From JANPJV01 sp031425695 (GTDB taxonomy: Bacteria > Pseudomonadota > Gammaproteobacteria > Xanthomonadales > SZUA-5), in NCBI GenBank assembly GCA_031425695.1, contig JANPJV010000021.1, positions 1-64,000 on the forward strand: 64,000 bases of DNA, given 5' to 3'. Positions 16,288 through 24,475 of this stretch are shown in pieces. A program made the translations under genes and the position numbers. The notes under the pieces were generated by a model. The model was given only the letters and a program-made list of their open reading frames with translations, did not search any database and was not told the origin of the DNA. Each line of letters starts with the position of its first letter. Position 1 is the stretch's first letter.

Positions 16288-17468
16288 GCGATGCCGGTTT
16301 CCTGCGTCACCTGCTGCGTCACCCGCGCGCGCTGCTGCCCGGCGCTCCCAGGGGCATCATTGGCTCAGCGCGTGCCTGGGTTGCCGAGCAACAGGCCAGA
16401 CTTCCGGCTGATATCCGCCGCGGCCCTCCGGCGGCCGTCTGGGAGATCGATCCGTGCACGCTGGTCTCGCTGCCGCGTCCGCAGACGCTGCCTGGTTCCA
16501 AGCCCGGCCACGCCCAGCGGCTGTTTCCGATTCCGGCGACGGCGCTCTATTTCCTGCGCGGCGCGCGCGTGCTCGGCAGCGATGCCGCGGTGATCTCGCC
16601 CGATAACCGCGTCTTTGCGGAGTTCACCTACGTCGACGAGGCTGGCGGCATTGATCGCCACAGCATCTTCCGGCGGCGCCGTTTCCCCGCCGCGAAGCCG
16701 CTCGCCGGTTGTTATGCGACGCTTGCCTATCCATCCGCGTTTGCCTACTTCCATTGGCTGGTCGAATGCCTGCCGCGAGTGCGCCTGCTGGAGCCGCACG
16801 TGGATGCGCTGGATGGCGTTTTCATCCCGGCCGGACTGCCCGACAGCATGCGCGACTCGTTGCTCGCGCTTGGCCTGCGGACCGACCAGTTGCTGCCGAT
16901 GGAGATCTCCAGTCACTACGCGCCCGAGCATCTGCTGGTTCCGGCCTTCTGTGCGGGGCTCGACTTCCCGGCGTGGGCGCCGCGCTACTTGCGTGCGCGC
17001 GTGCTCGGCGAGGATCCAAGCGCCGCGCGCGGCTCACGGCGGATCTACCTGTCGCGGGCGCGCACCGGAAAACGCCGCATCGTCAATGAAAGCGAGTTGC
17101 TGCCGATGTTGGAGCGGCATCGAATCGAAGTGGTGCACACACATGAGCTTTCCTTCATCGAGCAAGCCCGACTGTGCGCCGAATCCGAGCTCATCATCGG
17201 ACCGAGCGGGGCGGCTCTGACGAACGCCCTGTTTGCCCGACCGGGAGCCGCGCTGGTCTGCTTGCAGCCGGACGCGAGCATGACCCCGCACGTATTCTTC
17301 TCACTCGCCGCCGCCACTGGCCTCGATTATTGGGATATTGCCGGGACGCCGACTACGCCTGCCGGGCCCGTGGAGCACGCCGATTTCCGCATCGATCCAG
17401 CCGCGGTGGAGAAGCTGGTCGAGGCCGTGATTGCGCGACTTGCGAGTAGCGAGGGAAGGCAACAATGA
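16284..17468 (+). CDS. Glycosyltransferase family 61 protein
   Basis: ATG 16284 (ATGA overlap) gives 394 residues. Family-61 (DUF563) landmarks are clear: AYPSAFAYFHWLVECLPRV in the middle, then GSRRIYLSRARTGKRRIVNE (the conserved hairpin with RKxxxRRIxNE), SFIEQARLCAESELIIGPSGAALTNALFARPG and the final strand. Bacterial GT61 proteins occur in capsule/LPS loci, and some transfer pentoses. Soluble, cytoplasmic and complete by length. Donor unknown. Confidence 0.85.
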   Translation: MSDAGFLRHLLRHPRALLPGAPRGIIGSARAWVAEQQARLPADIRRGPPAAVWEIDPCTLVSLPRPQTLPGSKPGHAQRLFPIPATALYFLRGARVLGSDAAVISPDNRVFAEFTYVDEAGGIDRHSIFRRRRFPAAKPLAGCYATLAYPSAFAYFHWLVECLPRVRLLEPHVDALDGVFIPAGLPDSMRDSLLALGLRTDQLLPMEISSHYAPEHLLVPAFCAGLDFPAWAPRYLRARVLGEDPSAARGSRRIYLSRARTGKRRIVNESELLPMLERHRIEVVHTHELSFIEQARLCAESELIIGPSGAALTNALFARPGAALVCLQPDASMTPHVFFSLAAATGLDYWDIAGTPTTPAGPVEHADFRIDPAAVEKLVEAVIARLASSEGRQQ

Positions 17469-17872
17469 CGGCTAGCAAATACTCGACGGTCATGTTCCCG
17501 CGCATCACTGACCCGCGCGGAAGCCTGTCCTTCATCGAGGCTGGGCGCCCGGTTCCGTTCGCGATCAAGCGCGCCTACTGGATCTACGACGTGCCTGGCG
17601 GAGAAACCCGTGGTGGACATGCTTACCGCAGCCTGCAGGAGTGCTTCGTGGCGCTCTCGGGCAGCTTCGATGTCTCTCTCGACGATGGCAGCGAGCGGCA
17701 GACGGTCTCGTTGAATCGCTCCTACCTCGGGCTGGTGGTCCCCAACCTGGTGTGGCGGCGGCTCGACAATTTTTCGACCAATGCGGTTTGCCTGATCCTC
17801 GCGTCGGAGACTTACGACGAGCAGGACTACATCCGCGACTACGCCACCTTTCGCGCGGAGGTCCGCTCATGA
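17465..17872 (+). CDS. FdtA-like dTDP-hexose 3,4-ketoisomerase homologue (active-site variant)
   Basis: ATG 17465 (ATGA overlap) gives 135 residues of a single RmlC-like cupin. YWIYDVPGGETRGGHAYR, LSLDDG-like strands and DYIRDYATF match FdtA/QdtA/TylX3-type sugar 3,4-ketoisomerases, which convert dTDP-4-keto-6-deoxyglucose to the 3-keto isomer. In FdtA a histidine pair (RGxHAH) is catalytic. Here His52 is kept, but the second position is Tyr54 (HAY). The next gene encodes a paralogue with both histidines. This copy may be a partner subunit, have altered specificity, or be inactive. Confidence 0.8.
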   Translation: MTASKYSTVMFPRITDPRGSLSFIEAGRPVPFAIKRAYWIYDVPGGETRGGHAYRSLQECFVALSGSFDVSLDDGSERQTVSLNRSYLGLVVPNLVWRRLDNFSTNAVCLILASETYDEQDYIRDYATFRAEVRS

Positions 17873-18306
17873 GCGGCAAGCTCGAGGACTGTCGCGTGCT
17901 GGAGCTGCGGCGCATCAATGCGCGCCAGGGCAATATCACCCCGGTCGAGCAATGGCGCGACGTGCCATTCGCGATCGAGCGCGTGTACTACCTCTATGAC
18001 CTGCCCGGTGGCGAGTCGCGCGGCGGCCACGCGCATCGCGAGCTCATGCAACTGCTGGTGTGCGTGATGGGCGCGCTCGACGTGGTCATCGACGACGGCC
18101 GCGAGCGTCGCACAATCCGCCTCGATCGTGCCTACCAGGGCCTGCTCATCTGCCCGATGATCTGGCGTGAGCTGCAGAACTTTTCCTCCGGTGCGATCTG
18201 CCTGGTCCTGGCATCCGCGGTCTACCGCGAGTCGGATTACATTCGCGACTATGCGGAGTTCCTCGAGCTCGGTCGCGCTGGTTTTACTGGCGGTCCGGGC
18301 GCATGA
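17869..18306 (+). CDS. fdtA: FdtA/QdtA-like dTDP-4-keto-6-deoxyhexose 3,4-ketoisomerase
   Basis: ATG 17869 (ATGA overlap) gives 145 residues. YYLYDLPGGESRGGHAHR carries the intact catalytic pair His54/His56. VVIDDGRERRTIRLDRAYQGLLICPMIWRELQNFSS and ESDYIRDYAEF complete the family pattern. The product would be dTDP-3-keto-6-deoxyhexose, the substrate of the PLP aminotransferase encoded immediately downstream, giving dTDP-Fuc3N or dTDP-Qui3N. Whether the galacto (FdtA) or gluco (QdtA) isomer is formed cannot be decided by eye. Confidence 0.85.
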   Translation: MSGKLEDCRVLELRRINARQGNITPVEQWRDVPFAIERVYYLYDLPGGESRGGHAHRELMQLLVCVMGALDVVIDDGRERRTIRLDRAYQGLLICPMIWRELQNFSSGAICLVLASAVYRESDYIRDYAEFLELGRAGFTGGPGA

Positions 18307-19409
18307 ACGGGCCGGTCCCGCTGGTCGATCTCGCCCCACAACACGCTGAAGTCGCGGAAGTGATTGCGGCTGGCTGGACGCGTCAGCTCGCGGAGATGAG
18401 CTTCGTGCTCGGGGATGCCGTGCGCGCGTTTGAGACCGAGTTTGCGCAGTTCCATGGTGTCGAACACTGTATCGGTGTCGCCAACGGCACCGACGCCATC
18501 GAGCTCGGCCTGCGGGCCTTGGGGATAGGCGCCGGCGACGAGGTCATCGTCCCCGCCAACAGCTTCATTGCTACCGCGCTGGCCGTGCTGCGTGCTGGCG
18601 CCACGCCGGTGCTGGTCGACTGTGACCCGCTGCACTACCTGATCGACGTGCGGGCGGTCGCTTCGCGGATCACGCGCAAGACTCGCGCGATACTCCCGGT
18701 GCACCTGTTCGGGCAGATGGCGGCGCTCGAGCAACTGCAAACATTGGACCCCGCCATCGACATCGTCGAGGACGCCGCGCAGACCCAGGGCGCCAGCCGC
18801 TTCGGGCGCGCGGCCGGCGCTTGGGGCGCGATCGGCGCGACCAGCTTCTATCCGGGCAAGAACCTGGGCGCTTACGGCGACGCCGGCGCCGTATTGACCG
18901 GTTCCCCCGAGCTCGCGGCCAAGGTGCGCGCGCTACGAAATTACGGCAGCGAGCGCAAATACCATCACCCCGAGCTGGGCTTCAATTCCCGGCTCGATCC
19001 ACTGCAGGCAGTCGTCCTGAGCGCCAAGCTCCCGCGGCTGCACGAGTGGAATTCGTGGCGCCGGCAGGCGGCCGCGCGCTATGAGGAAATGCTCGCTGAC
19101 ATTCCCGGAATCCAGCGTCCGGCAGTGCTCGACGGCAATACCCACGTGTGGCACCTGTATGTGGTGCAGGTGCCGAAGCGCGAGCGGGTCTGTGCGGCGT
19201 TGGACGCCGCGGGAATTGGCTACGGCATCCACTATCCGGTACCGACGCATCTGCAGGGAGCGCTGGCCTTCCTGGGCCATCGCGAAGGCGACTTTCCAGT
19301 TACTGAAGCAGCGGCGCGGCACATGCTGTCGCTGCCGATGTACCCGCACCTCACTGCCAATGACCAGGAACGTGTCGTCGCGTGCCTGCGCCGGGCAGTC
19401 GAGCACTGA
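18303..19409 (+). CDS. DegT/DnrJ/EryC1 sugar aminotransferase (FdtB/QdtB-like)
   Basis: ATG 18303 (ATGA overlap) gives 368 residues. VANGTDAIELGLRALGIGAGDEVIVPANSF, VEDAAQTQGA and TSFYPGKNLGAYGDAGA are the family's cofactor-binding motifs, with Lys186 as the PLP Schiff-base lysine. RLDPLQAVVLSAKL and HVWHLYVVQ follow. With the upstream isomerase it would place an amino group at C3 of a dTDP-deoxyhexose. A second homologue sits at 56512, next to a WxcM-like fusion that could supply the N-acyl step. Confidence 0.88.
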   Translation: MNGPVPLVDLAPQHAEVAEVIAAGWTRQLAEMSFVLGDAVRAFETEFAQFHGVEHCIGVANGTDAIELGLRALGIGAGDEVIVPANSFIATALAVLRAGATPVLVDCDPLHYLIDVRAVASRITRKTRAILPVHLFGQMAALEQLQTLDPAIDIVEDAAQTQGASRFGRAAGAWGAIGATSFYPGKNLGAYGDAGAVLTGSPELAAKVRALRNYGSERKYHHPELGFNSRLDPLQAVVLSAKLPRLHEWNSWRRQAAARYEEMLADIPGIQRPAVLDGNTHVWHLYVVQVPKRERVCAALDAAGIGYGIHYPVPTHLQGALAFLGHREGDFPVTEAAARHMLSLPMYPHLTANDQERVVACLRRAVEH

Positions 19410-19423
19410 GGCGCTGATCACGC

Positions 19424-20830
19424 GTGCTCTTCAACAGCTTCGAATTTCTCCTGTTGGTCGCGGTCACGGCCGCGCTGTATTACCAGCCGGCGCTGCGCCG
19501 CCTGCAGGTACTGATCCTGGTGGTCGCGAGCGTGATCTTCTACGCAGCCTTCCAGCCGGTGCTGCTGCTGTTGCTGATCGTGGTCCTCGCGATCAACGTG
19601 TGGACCAGTCATGCCGTGGTCTATGGCCCGCGCGAAAACAGTCGTCGCGCTGCAGCGCTCGGCGTGATCTTCAATTTGGCCGTGCTGGTGTTCTTCAAGT
19701 ATGGCGCGCTGCTGGCGAGCTCGATCGGTGCCGGCACCAGCTCCTTCGGACAATTCCTGGTGGCCTTGCCCTTGCCGCTCGGCATCTCGTTCTTCACCTT
19801 CCACGGCATCACCCTGCTGGTCGATACCTTTCGAGCGCACGCGCAGGACAAGAACTTCGGTATCGAGCGCTCGCTTCCCGTGCATTCAATGCGCATCGGC
19901 CTCTACTTCCTGTTCTTCCCGCAACTGGTCGCCGGCCCGATCACCAAGTCGCGCCAGTTCCTGCCGCAGATCGTTCCCAAATACTGGCGGGACGTGGACC
20001 TGGCCGCCTGCTTCCGCCTGGCGACGCTCGGCTACTTCTTGAAGATGGTGGTCGCCGACAACCTCGCGCAGCAGACCTATTGGATCGCGTACCCGTACTT
20101 CCTGGCGAAATCCAGCAGCGACCTGCTGGTCATGCTGACCGGCTATTCACTGCAGATATTCGCGGACTTCGCTGGTTATTCCCTGATCGCGCTCGGCATC
20201 GCACGCGTGTTCGGTTACCAGTTGCCGGAGAACTTCAACTCGCCCTATCTCGCGCACAGCTTTTCCAATTTCTGGACGCGCTGGCATATCTCGCTGTCGA
20301 GCTTCCTGCGCGAGTACCTGTATGTGCCATTGGGCGGCAATCGGCACGGACGCCTGCGTACCTATTTCAACTTGATGGTCGTGATGCTGCTCGGCGGCAT
20401 GTGGCACGGGGCGGCCTGGAGCTTCATGGTCTGGGGCGCCGCCCACGGGCTGGCGCTGGTGGTGGAGCGCGTTGTCGAAGACCACGTGCGGCTGCCTACC
20501 CACTGGGCTTTTCGCGTGCTGCGAACACTGTTCGTCTTCCTCTACGTGAGCCTCGCCTGGCTGTTGTTCAAGCTCACCGATTTCACCCACGTGCTGGAGT
20601 TCATGCGCTCGATCGCGAACAACGGGGAGCTCGAGTCCTCGATCGACCTCAACTGGATCGTCGCCATGTACGCAGTCCCGGTGGTCGCCTATCACTGGAT
20701 CAAGGAATACCCGCAGCGTACGCAATGGGTGCGGCGGCCGCACGTCGAGTCGCTGGTCTACGGGCTCATGCTTTTCCTGATCGTGACCAACAGCGGTGAA
20801 TCGCAAGCCTTTGTCTATTTTCAGTTCTAG
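19424..20830 (+). CDS. MBOAT-family O-acyltransferase (AlgI-like)
   Basis: GTG 19424 gives 468 residues with about ten membrane segments. MBOAT signatures are VFFKYGALL, PLGISFFTFHGITLLVDTFR, FFPQLVAGPITK, the DFAGYSLIALGIARVFGY segment, NFWTRWHISLSSFLREYLYVPLGG and GGMWHGAAWSFMVWGAAHG. The likely catalytic His328 (MWHG) and a second His341 are present. AlgI/DltB-type proteins pass acyl groups across the inner membrane for polysaccharide O-acetylation. The adjacent gene encodes an SGNH-like protein, the usual partner class, so a two-component O-acylation unit is inferred. Confidence 0.88.
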   Translation: MLFNSFEFLLLVAVTAALYYQPALRRLQVLILVVASVIFYAAFQPVLLLLLIVVLAINVWTSHAVVYGPRENSRRAAALGVIFNLAVLVFFKYGALLASSIGAGTSSFGQFLVALPLPLGISFFTFHGITLLVDTFRAHAQDKNFGIERSLPVHSMRIGLYFLFFPQLVAGPITKSRQFLPQIVPKYWRDVDLAACFRLATLGYFLKMVVADNLAQQTYWIAYPYFLAKSSSDLLVMLTGYSLQIFADFAGYSLIALGIARVFGYQLPENFNSPYLAHSFSNFWTRWHISLSSFLREYLYVPLGGNRHGRLRTYFNLMVVMLLGGMWHGAAWSFMVWGAAHGLALVVERVVEDHVRLPTHWAFRVLRTLFVFLYVSLAWLLFKLTDFTHVLEFMRSIANNGELESSIDLNWIVAMYAVPVVAYHWIKEYPQRTQWVRRPHVESLVYGLMLFLIVTNSGESQAFVYFQF

Positions 20831-20833
20831 CCG

Positions 20834-21805
20834 GTGTCGCTGATCGCACGCGCGTTCTTGGTCATGCTGTTGCTGCTCGGCGGCTACGAGCTGCTCTTTG
20901 GCGCCGTGCGCTCGCGCTACATGCCGCGCGCCGACAGCATTCCGATCCTCAACGCGATGAACGCGCAAAATTATCTTTACGAGCGCGCCAACGCCGAAGT
21001 GGTGATCGTCGGGTCGTCGCTGAGCGGTCGCTTGCGCGCCGACCTGCTGGATGCCCGTACGATCAATCTTGCTTTCGGCGGGCTCAGCGCACTCGACGGC
21101 CTGGAGCTGATCACGCGCGCCGACATGCGTCCGCGGCTGGTCATGATCGAGTCGAATGTGCTGTTCCGGCCGGCCAGCGACAGCTTTCTGGACCGGCTGC
21201 TGGCGCCGCCGATGGCGTGGCTGCGCAAGCCGTTGTGGGCCTTGCGCGATGTCGCCCGTCCGCTCACCGTGGGCCTGAGCTACGCGCAGGCCTTGGCGCG
21301 ACGACTGCTCCCCGCGCCGCGTGTCGCCAACGCGACTGCAGGCGATCAACCCACTGCTGGCCAGCCGACGACAGCATCGGATTCGGAGAGCCTGTTCGGG
21401 CGCATGCTGGATCTGCAGCGGGTGGCATATTCAGAGCCGCTGCCGGCGCCCGAGCGCACCAGCATGCTCGAGCACCTCAGCGCGCATCTGCAGGATTTGC
21501 GGGCGCGCGGGATCGAGGTACGGTTTTTCGAGATGCCCACGCATCCGGACCTGTGCGAGTTGCCGCGGCAACGGGAGCTGCGCTCCGAATTGCAGAAGGC
21601 CTTCGCAACGGTTGGCTACGTTCGCGTACTCGGCTGCACCGGAATCGAGAGCACCGATGGGGTGCATCTGCGTTCCGAGGAAGCGGTGCTGGTGACCGCT
21701 GAGCTGCGCCGGCTGATCAAACAATGGCGCGCCGAAGAGCCGCCGCAGGCGTCGGTGCCAGAGCGCCGATGTGAATCGAGCGACATTCGCCTTTGCATAT
21801 CGTGA
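20834..21805 (+). CDS. Membrane-anchored SGNH-like protein, probable O-acylation partner
   Basis: GTG 20834, three bases after the MBOAT stop, gives 323 residues. An N-terminal membrane anchor (ARAFLVMLLLLGGYELLFGA) is followed by VVIVGSSLSGRL (Ser61/Ser62, a possible nucleophile block), INLAFGGLSALDG, VMIESNVLF and a late STDGVHLRSEEA with Asp275 and His278. This is the Ser...Asp-x-x-His arrangement of SGNH esterase/transferase proteins such as AlgJ/AlgX or DltD-type partners. Role inferred: periplasmic transfer of the acyl group delivered by the MBOAT protein to the glycan. Overall similarity to named families is weak. Confidence 0.65.
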   Translation: MSLIARAFLVMLLLLGGYELLFGAVRSRYMPRADSIPILNAMNAQNYLYERANAEVVIVGSSLSGRLRADLLDARTINLAFGGLSALDGLELITRADMRPRLVMIESNVLFRPASDSFLDRLLAPPMAWLRKPLWALRDVARPLTVGLSYAQALARRLLPAPRVANATAGDQPTAGQPTTASDSESLFGRMLDLQRVAYSEPLPAPERTSMLEHLSAHLQDLRARGIEVRFFEMPTHPDLCELPRQRELRSELQKAFATVGYVRVLGCTGIESTDGVHLRSEEAVLVTAELRRLIKQWRAEEPPQASVPERRCESSDIRLCIS

Positions 21806-22905
21806 TTTCCACCGGCCCGAACCTGCCCTTGCCGGCGGTCCGCGGCGGTGCCGTGCATCGTTTCTGGAGCCAGATGACACCGGCTTTTGCCCGTCGTGGT
21901 CACCAGGTGACCGTGTGCGCGCGCGCCTGGCCGCAACAGTCCGCTGGCGAGGTCGTCGACGGGGTGCGCTTTCGACGCTCGGGCGGGTTCGATCTGTCCC
22001 GCTCGCGCCTGCGCGACTACGCACGCAGCCTGCTGTGGGCCTTGGGGAGCACGGCCGGGCTTCCACGCGGCGATGTCTACGTCAGCAACGATCTCTTTTC
22101 GCCCTGGCTGCTCGCTGCCAGGGGTCGTGCCCGGCGTACGCTGGTGGCAGTCGGCAGGGCCCCCAAGGGTCAGTATCGTTTCTATCCGCGCGAGCTCAAC
22201 CTGGCGGTGCCGACACAAGCCATCCGCGATGCAGTGGCGGCCGAGGCGCCGCACCTGGACAAGCAATGCCATGTGCTGCCCTACGCGATTGACACGCATT
22301 GCTTCAAGCCAGCTGCACGTCAGGGCGCACGAAATCAGCTGTTGTTTGCTGGCCGCATTCACCCGGAAAAGGGCCTGGAGCTGTTGATTGCGGCGTTCCG
22401 CCAGCTCTCGGCGCGCGATCCTGCCTTGCGCCTGCGCATCATTGGTCCCGTCGCAATCGATCAGGGCGGCGCCGGTGAGGGTTATCGCAAGGCGCTGGAG
22501 GAAAAGACCCGCGATCTTCCGGTGGAGTGGCTCGATCCCCTCTATGACACTTCTGCGCTCGCCGACGTCTATCGCGCGTGCGGACGATTCATCTACCCCT
22601 CGATCAGTGAATCCGGCGAGACCTTCGGCGTCGCCGCGCTGGAGGCGATGGCCTGCGGCGCGGTGCCGGTCGTGTCGGCGCTCGGCTGCTTCCGGGACTT
22701 CGTACGCCACGGCGCCAACGGCGCAATTTTCGATCATCGCCGGCCCGACGCCGTACAGGCGCTGGTCGACGCCATCGATCTTGCCGGGGGCGAGCGCGCC
22801 GCAGAGCTGGCGGAAGCAGCGCAGTGCACAGCGCTCGAGTACAGCCTGGATGCCGTTGCTGAACGCTGGTTGGGCGTGCTCAACCAGATCGCGGGCGTGC
22901 GTTGA
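21793..22905 (+). CDS. Glycosyltransferase family 4 (GT-B)
   Basis: TTG 21793 overlaps the previous gene by 13 bases and gives 370 residues. MHIVISTGPNLPLPAVRGGAVHRF is a GT4 N-terminus with the glycine-rich acceptor loop. QLLFAGRIHPEKGLELLIAAF opens the donor domain, and PSISESGETFGVAALEAMACGAVPVVS is the E-x7-E signature. Complete GT-B enzyme, likely retaining, acting in the cytoplasm. Sugar unknown. Confidence 0.87.
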   Translation: MHIVISTGPNLPLPAVRGGAVHRFWSQMTPAFARRGHQVTVCARAWPQQSAGEVVDGVRFRRSGGFDLSRSRLRDYARSLLWALGSTAGLPRGDVYVSNDLFSPWLLAARGRARRTLVAVGRAPKGQYRFYPRELNLAVPTQAIRDAVAAEAPHLDKQCHVLPYAIDTHCFKPAARQGARNQLLFAGRIHPEKGLELLIAAFRQLSARDPALRLRIIGPVAIDQGGAGEGYRKALEEKTRDLPVEWLDPLYDTSALADVYRACGRFIYPSISESGETFGVAALEAMACGAVPVVSALGCFRDFVRHGANGAIFDHRRPDAVQALVDAIDLAGGERAAELAEAAQCTALEYSLDAVAERWLGVLNQIAGVR

Positions 22906-23852
22906 AGGTGTCGACGCTCGCGCCAATCGTGCTGTTCGTATTCCGCCGGCCCCAGCACACCGCGCGCGTGCTCGAAGCGCTTGCGCGCAATGCCGAGCTG
23001 GCGCAGTCCGAGCTCATCATCTACTGCGAAGGGGCACGCAACGACAGCGAGCGCGAGGCAGTCGCCGCGACTCGCCGGGTGGTTCGCGAAAATGCCCGCG
23101 CCGGCAGCGTGCGCATCATCGAGCGCGAGCGCAACCTGGGCTGCGCCGCATCGATCCTTGCCGGCATCAACGAGGTCCTGGGAGTGCACGAGCGCATCAT
23201 CGTCCTCGAGGACGATCTCGTCGTCTCCCGCTATTTCCTCGAGTACATGAATACGGCGCTCGAACGCTATGCGACCGCCGAATCGGTCCTGCATGTCTCC
23301 GGCTTCATGTTCAAAGACGCTTTCACATCACCCGGCGCGGCGCTTTTCCTTCCGCTCACCAGCAGTTGGGGCTGGGGAACGTGGCGCCGTGCGTGGGGTC
23401 ATTTCGACACCGAGCTCCGCGCGCTGCCCTGGCTGGATCAATCCTTGTTCAGGCGCTTTCGATTCGATCTGCTCGGTGCCTTTCCCTACCGGGAAATGCT
23501 CGACCAGTATCGACGCCAAGAAATCGATGCCTGGGATATCCGCTGGTACCTCGGGTTCTTCCGCCAATCCGCGCTCGCCATTTTCCCCAGCAAATCACTG
23601 GTGGCGAATATCGGATTCGATGACTCCGGCACGCACTCGACCGACCAGTCCCTCACGGAGCCGGTTGCCTCGGTTCTGGATATCCGCGTCACCCGATGGC
23701 CGCGCTTGCGGCGGTCACGCTGGCGAGACATCTTGAGAATTTCCAAGACCTTGGGAGGAGGCCGCCCCTGGCGTCACCGCGTTCGCGCGCTCGGGTCGGG
23801 CCTGGTGGGAAAGTACTTCACGCGCACCGACAAGAGCGGGAGCAAGCTGTAG
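22902..23852 (+). CDS. Glycosyltransferase, GT-A fold with EDDL motif
   Basis: TTG 22902 (TTGA overlap) gives 316 residues. PIVLFVFRRPQHTARVLEAL and SELIIYCEGARND form the first strands, ERNLGCAASILAGINEVLG precedes ERIIVLEDDLVVSRYFLEYMN, and SSWGWGTWRRAWGHFD follows. EDDL (metal/nucleotide binding) plus the WGWGTW block are typical of a GNT-I/GT2-related family frequent in O-antigen loci. Its basic C-terminus suggests membrane association. Sugar specificity cannot be read from sequence. Confidence 0.82.
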   Translation: MKVSTLAPIVLFVFRRPQHTARVLEALARNAELAQSELIIYCEGARNDSEREAVAATRRVVRENARAGSVRIIERERNLGCAASILAGINEVLGVHERIIVLEDDLVVSRYFLEYMNTALERYATAESVLHVSGFMFKDAFTSPGAALFLPLTSSWGWGTWRRAWGHFDTELRALPWLDQSLFRRFRFDLLGAFPYREMLDQYRRQEIDAWDIRWYLGFFRQSALAIFPSKSLVANIGFDDSGTHSTDQSLTEPVASVLDIRVTRWPRLRRSRWRDILRISKTLGGGRPWRHRVRALGSGLVGKYFTRTDKSGSKL

Positions 23853-24475
23853 TGCTTCATCGATTGTTCGACCGCTTCGTGAACAAGGTCGGTCGCGCGA
23901 TCGAGGCACGGCAGAGCGCTGCACAAGCGCAGTTCTGTACGCTAGGGGTGGGAGCAACGCTCGGACCTGAGGCCCGCATCGACAATCTGCAAATTGCCCC
24001 GACCGCGATTTCCATTGGATCCAACAGCTACATTCGTGGCCGGCTGCTGGTCTATGCGCATGCCGGCAAAATCACCATCGGCGACTGGTGTTATGTCGGC
24101 GTGCGATCCGAGATCTGGGCCGCTTCGAATGTCCGCATTGGCAATCGTGTCCTGATCGCGCATGACGTCAACATCCACGATGGCACCGCTCACTCACTCG
24201 GCGCGACCGAGCGGCACGCGCATTTCAAACATCTGCTGGAGCGCGGACACCCGACCGATATCCGCGACCTTCCAGGGGTGCGCTCGGCGCCAATCGTGAT
24301 CGAGGACGACGTCTGGATCAGTTTTGGCGTGACCATTCTCAAGGGCGTGAGAATTGGTGCTGGCAGCGTTATCGCAGCACGCTCCCTGGTCGTGAAGGAC
24401 GTTCCCCCGAACACGCTCTATCAAGGCACGGTGAGCTGCGAGATGCGCCCGCTGCACGAGGCGTTGCAGCAATAG
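23852..24475 (+). CDS. Left-handed beta-helix (hexapeptide) acyltransferase
   Basis: GTG 23852 overlaps the previous stop (TAGTG) and gives 207 residues. Hexapeptide repeats run through ISIGSNSYIRGRLLVYAHAGKITIGDWCYVG and VRIGNRVLIAHDVNIHDGTAHS. A loop with HAHFKHLLERGHPTD follows, and the helix resumes at APIVIEDDVWISFGVTILKGVRIGAGSVIAARSLVVKDVP. The histidine-containing loop (NIHDGTAH) is the usual catalytic region. Probable CoA-dependent acetylation of a sugar in the cytoplasm. Confidence 0.85.
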   Translation: MLHRLFDRFVNKVGRAIEARQSAAQAQFCTLGVGATLGPEARIDNLQIAPTAISIGSNSYIRGRLLVYAHAGKITIGDWCYVGVRSEIWAASNVRIGNRVLIAHDVNIHDGTAHSLGATERHAHFKHLLERGHPTDIRDLPGVRSAPIVIEDDVWISFGVTILKGVRIGAGSVIAARSLVVKDVPPNTLYQGTVSCEMRPLHEALQQ

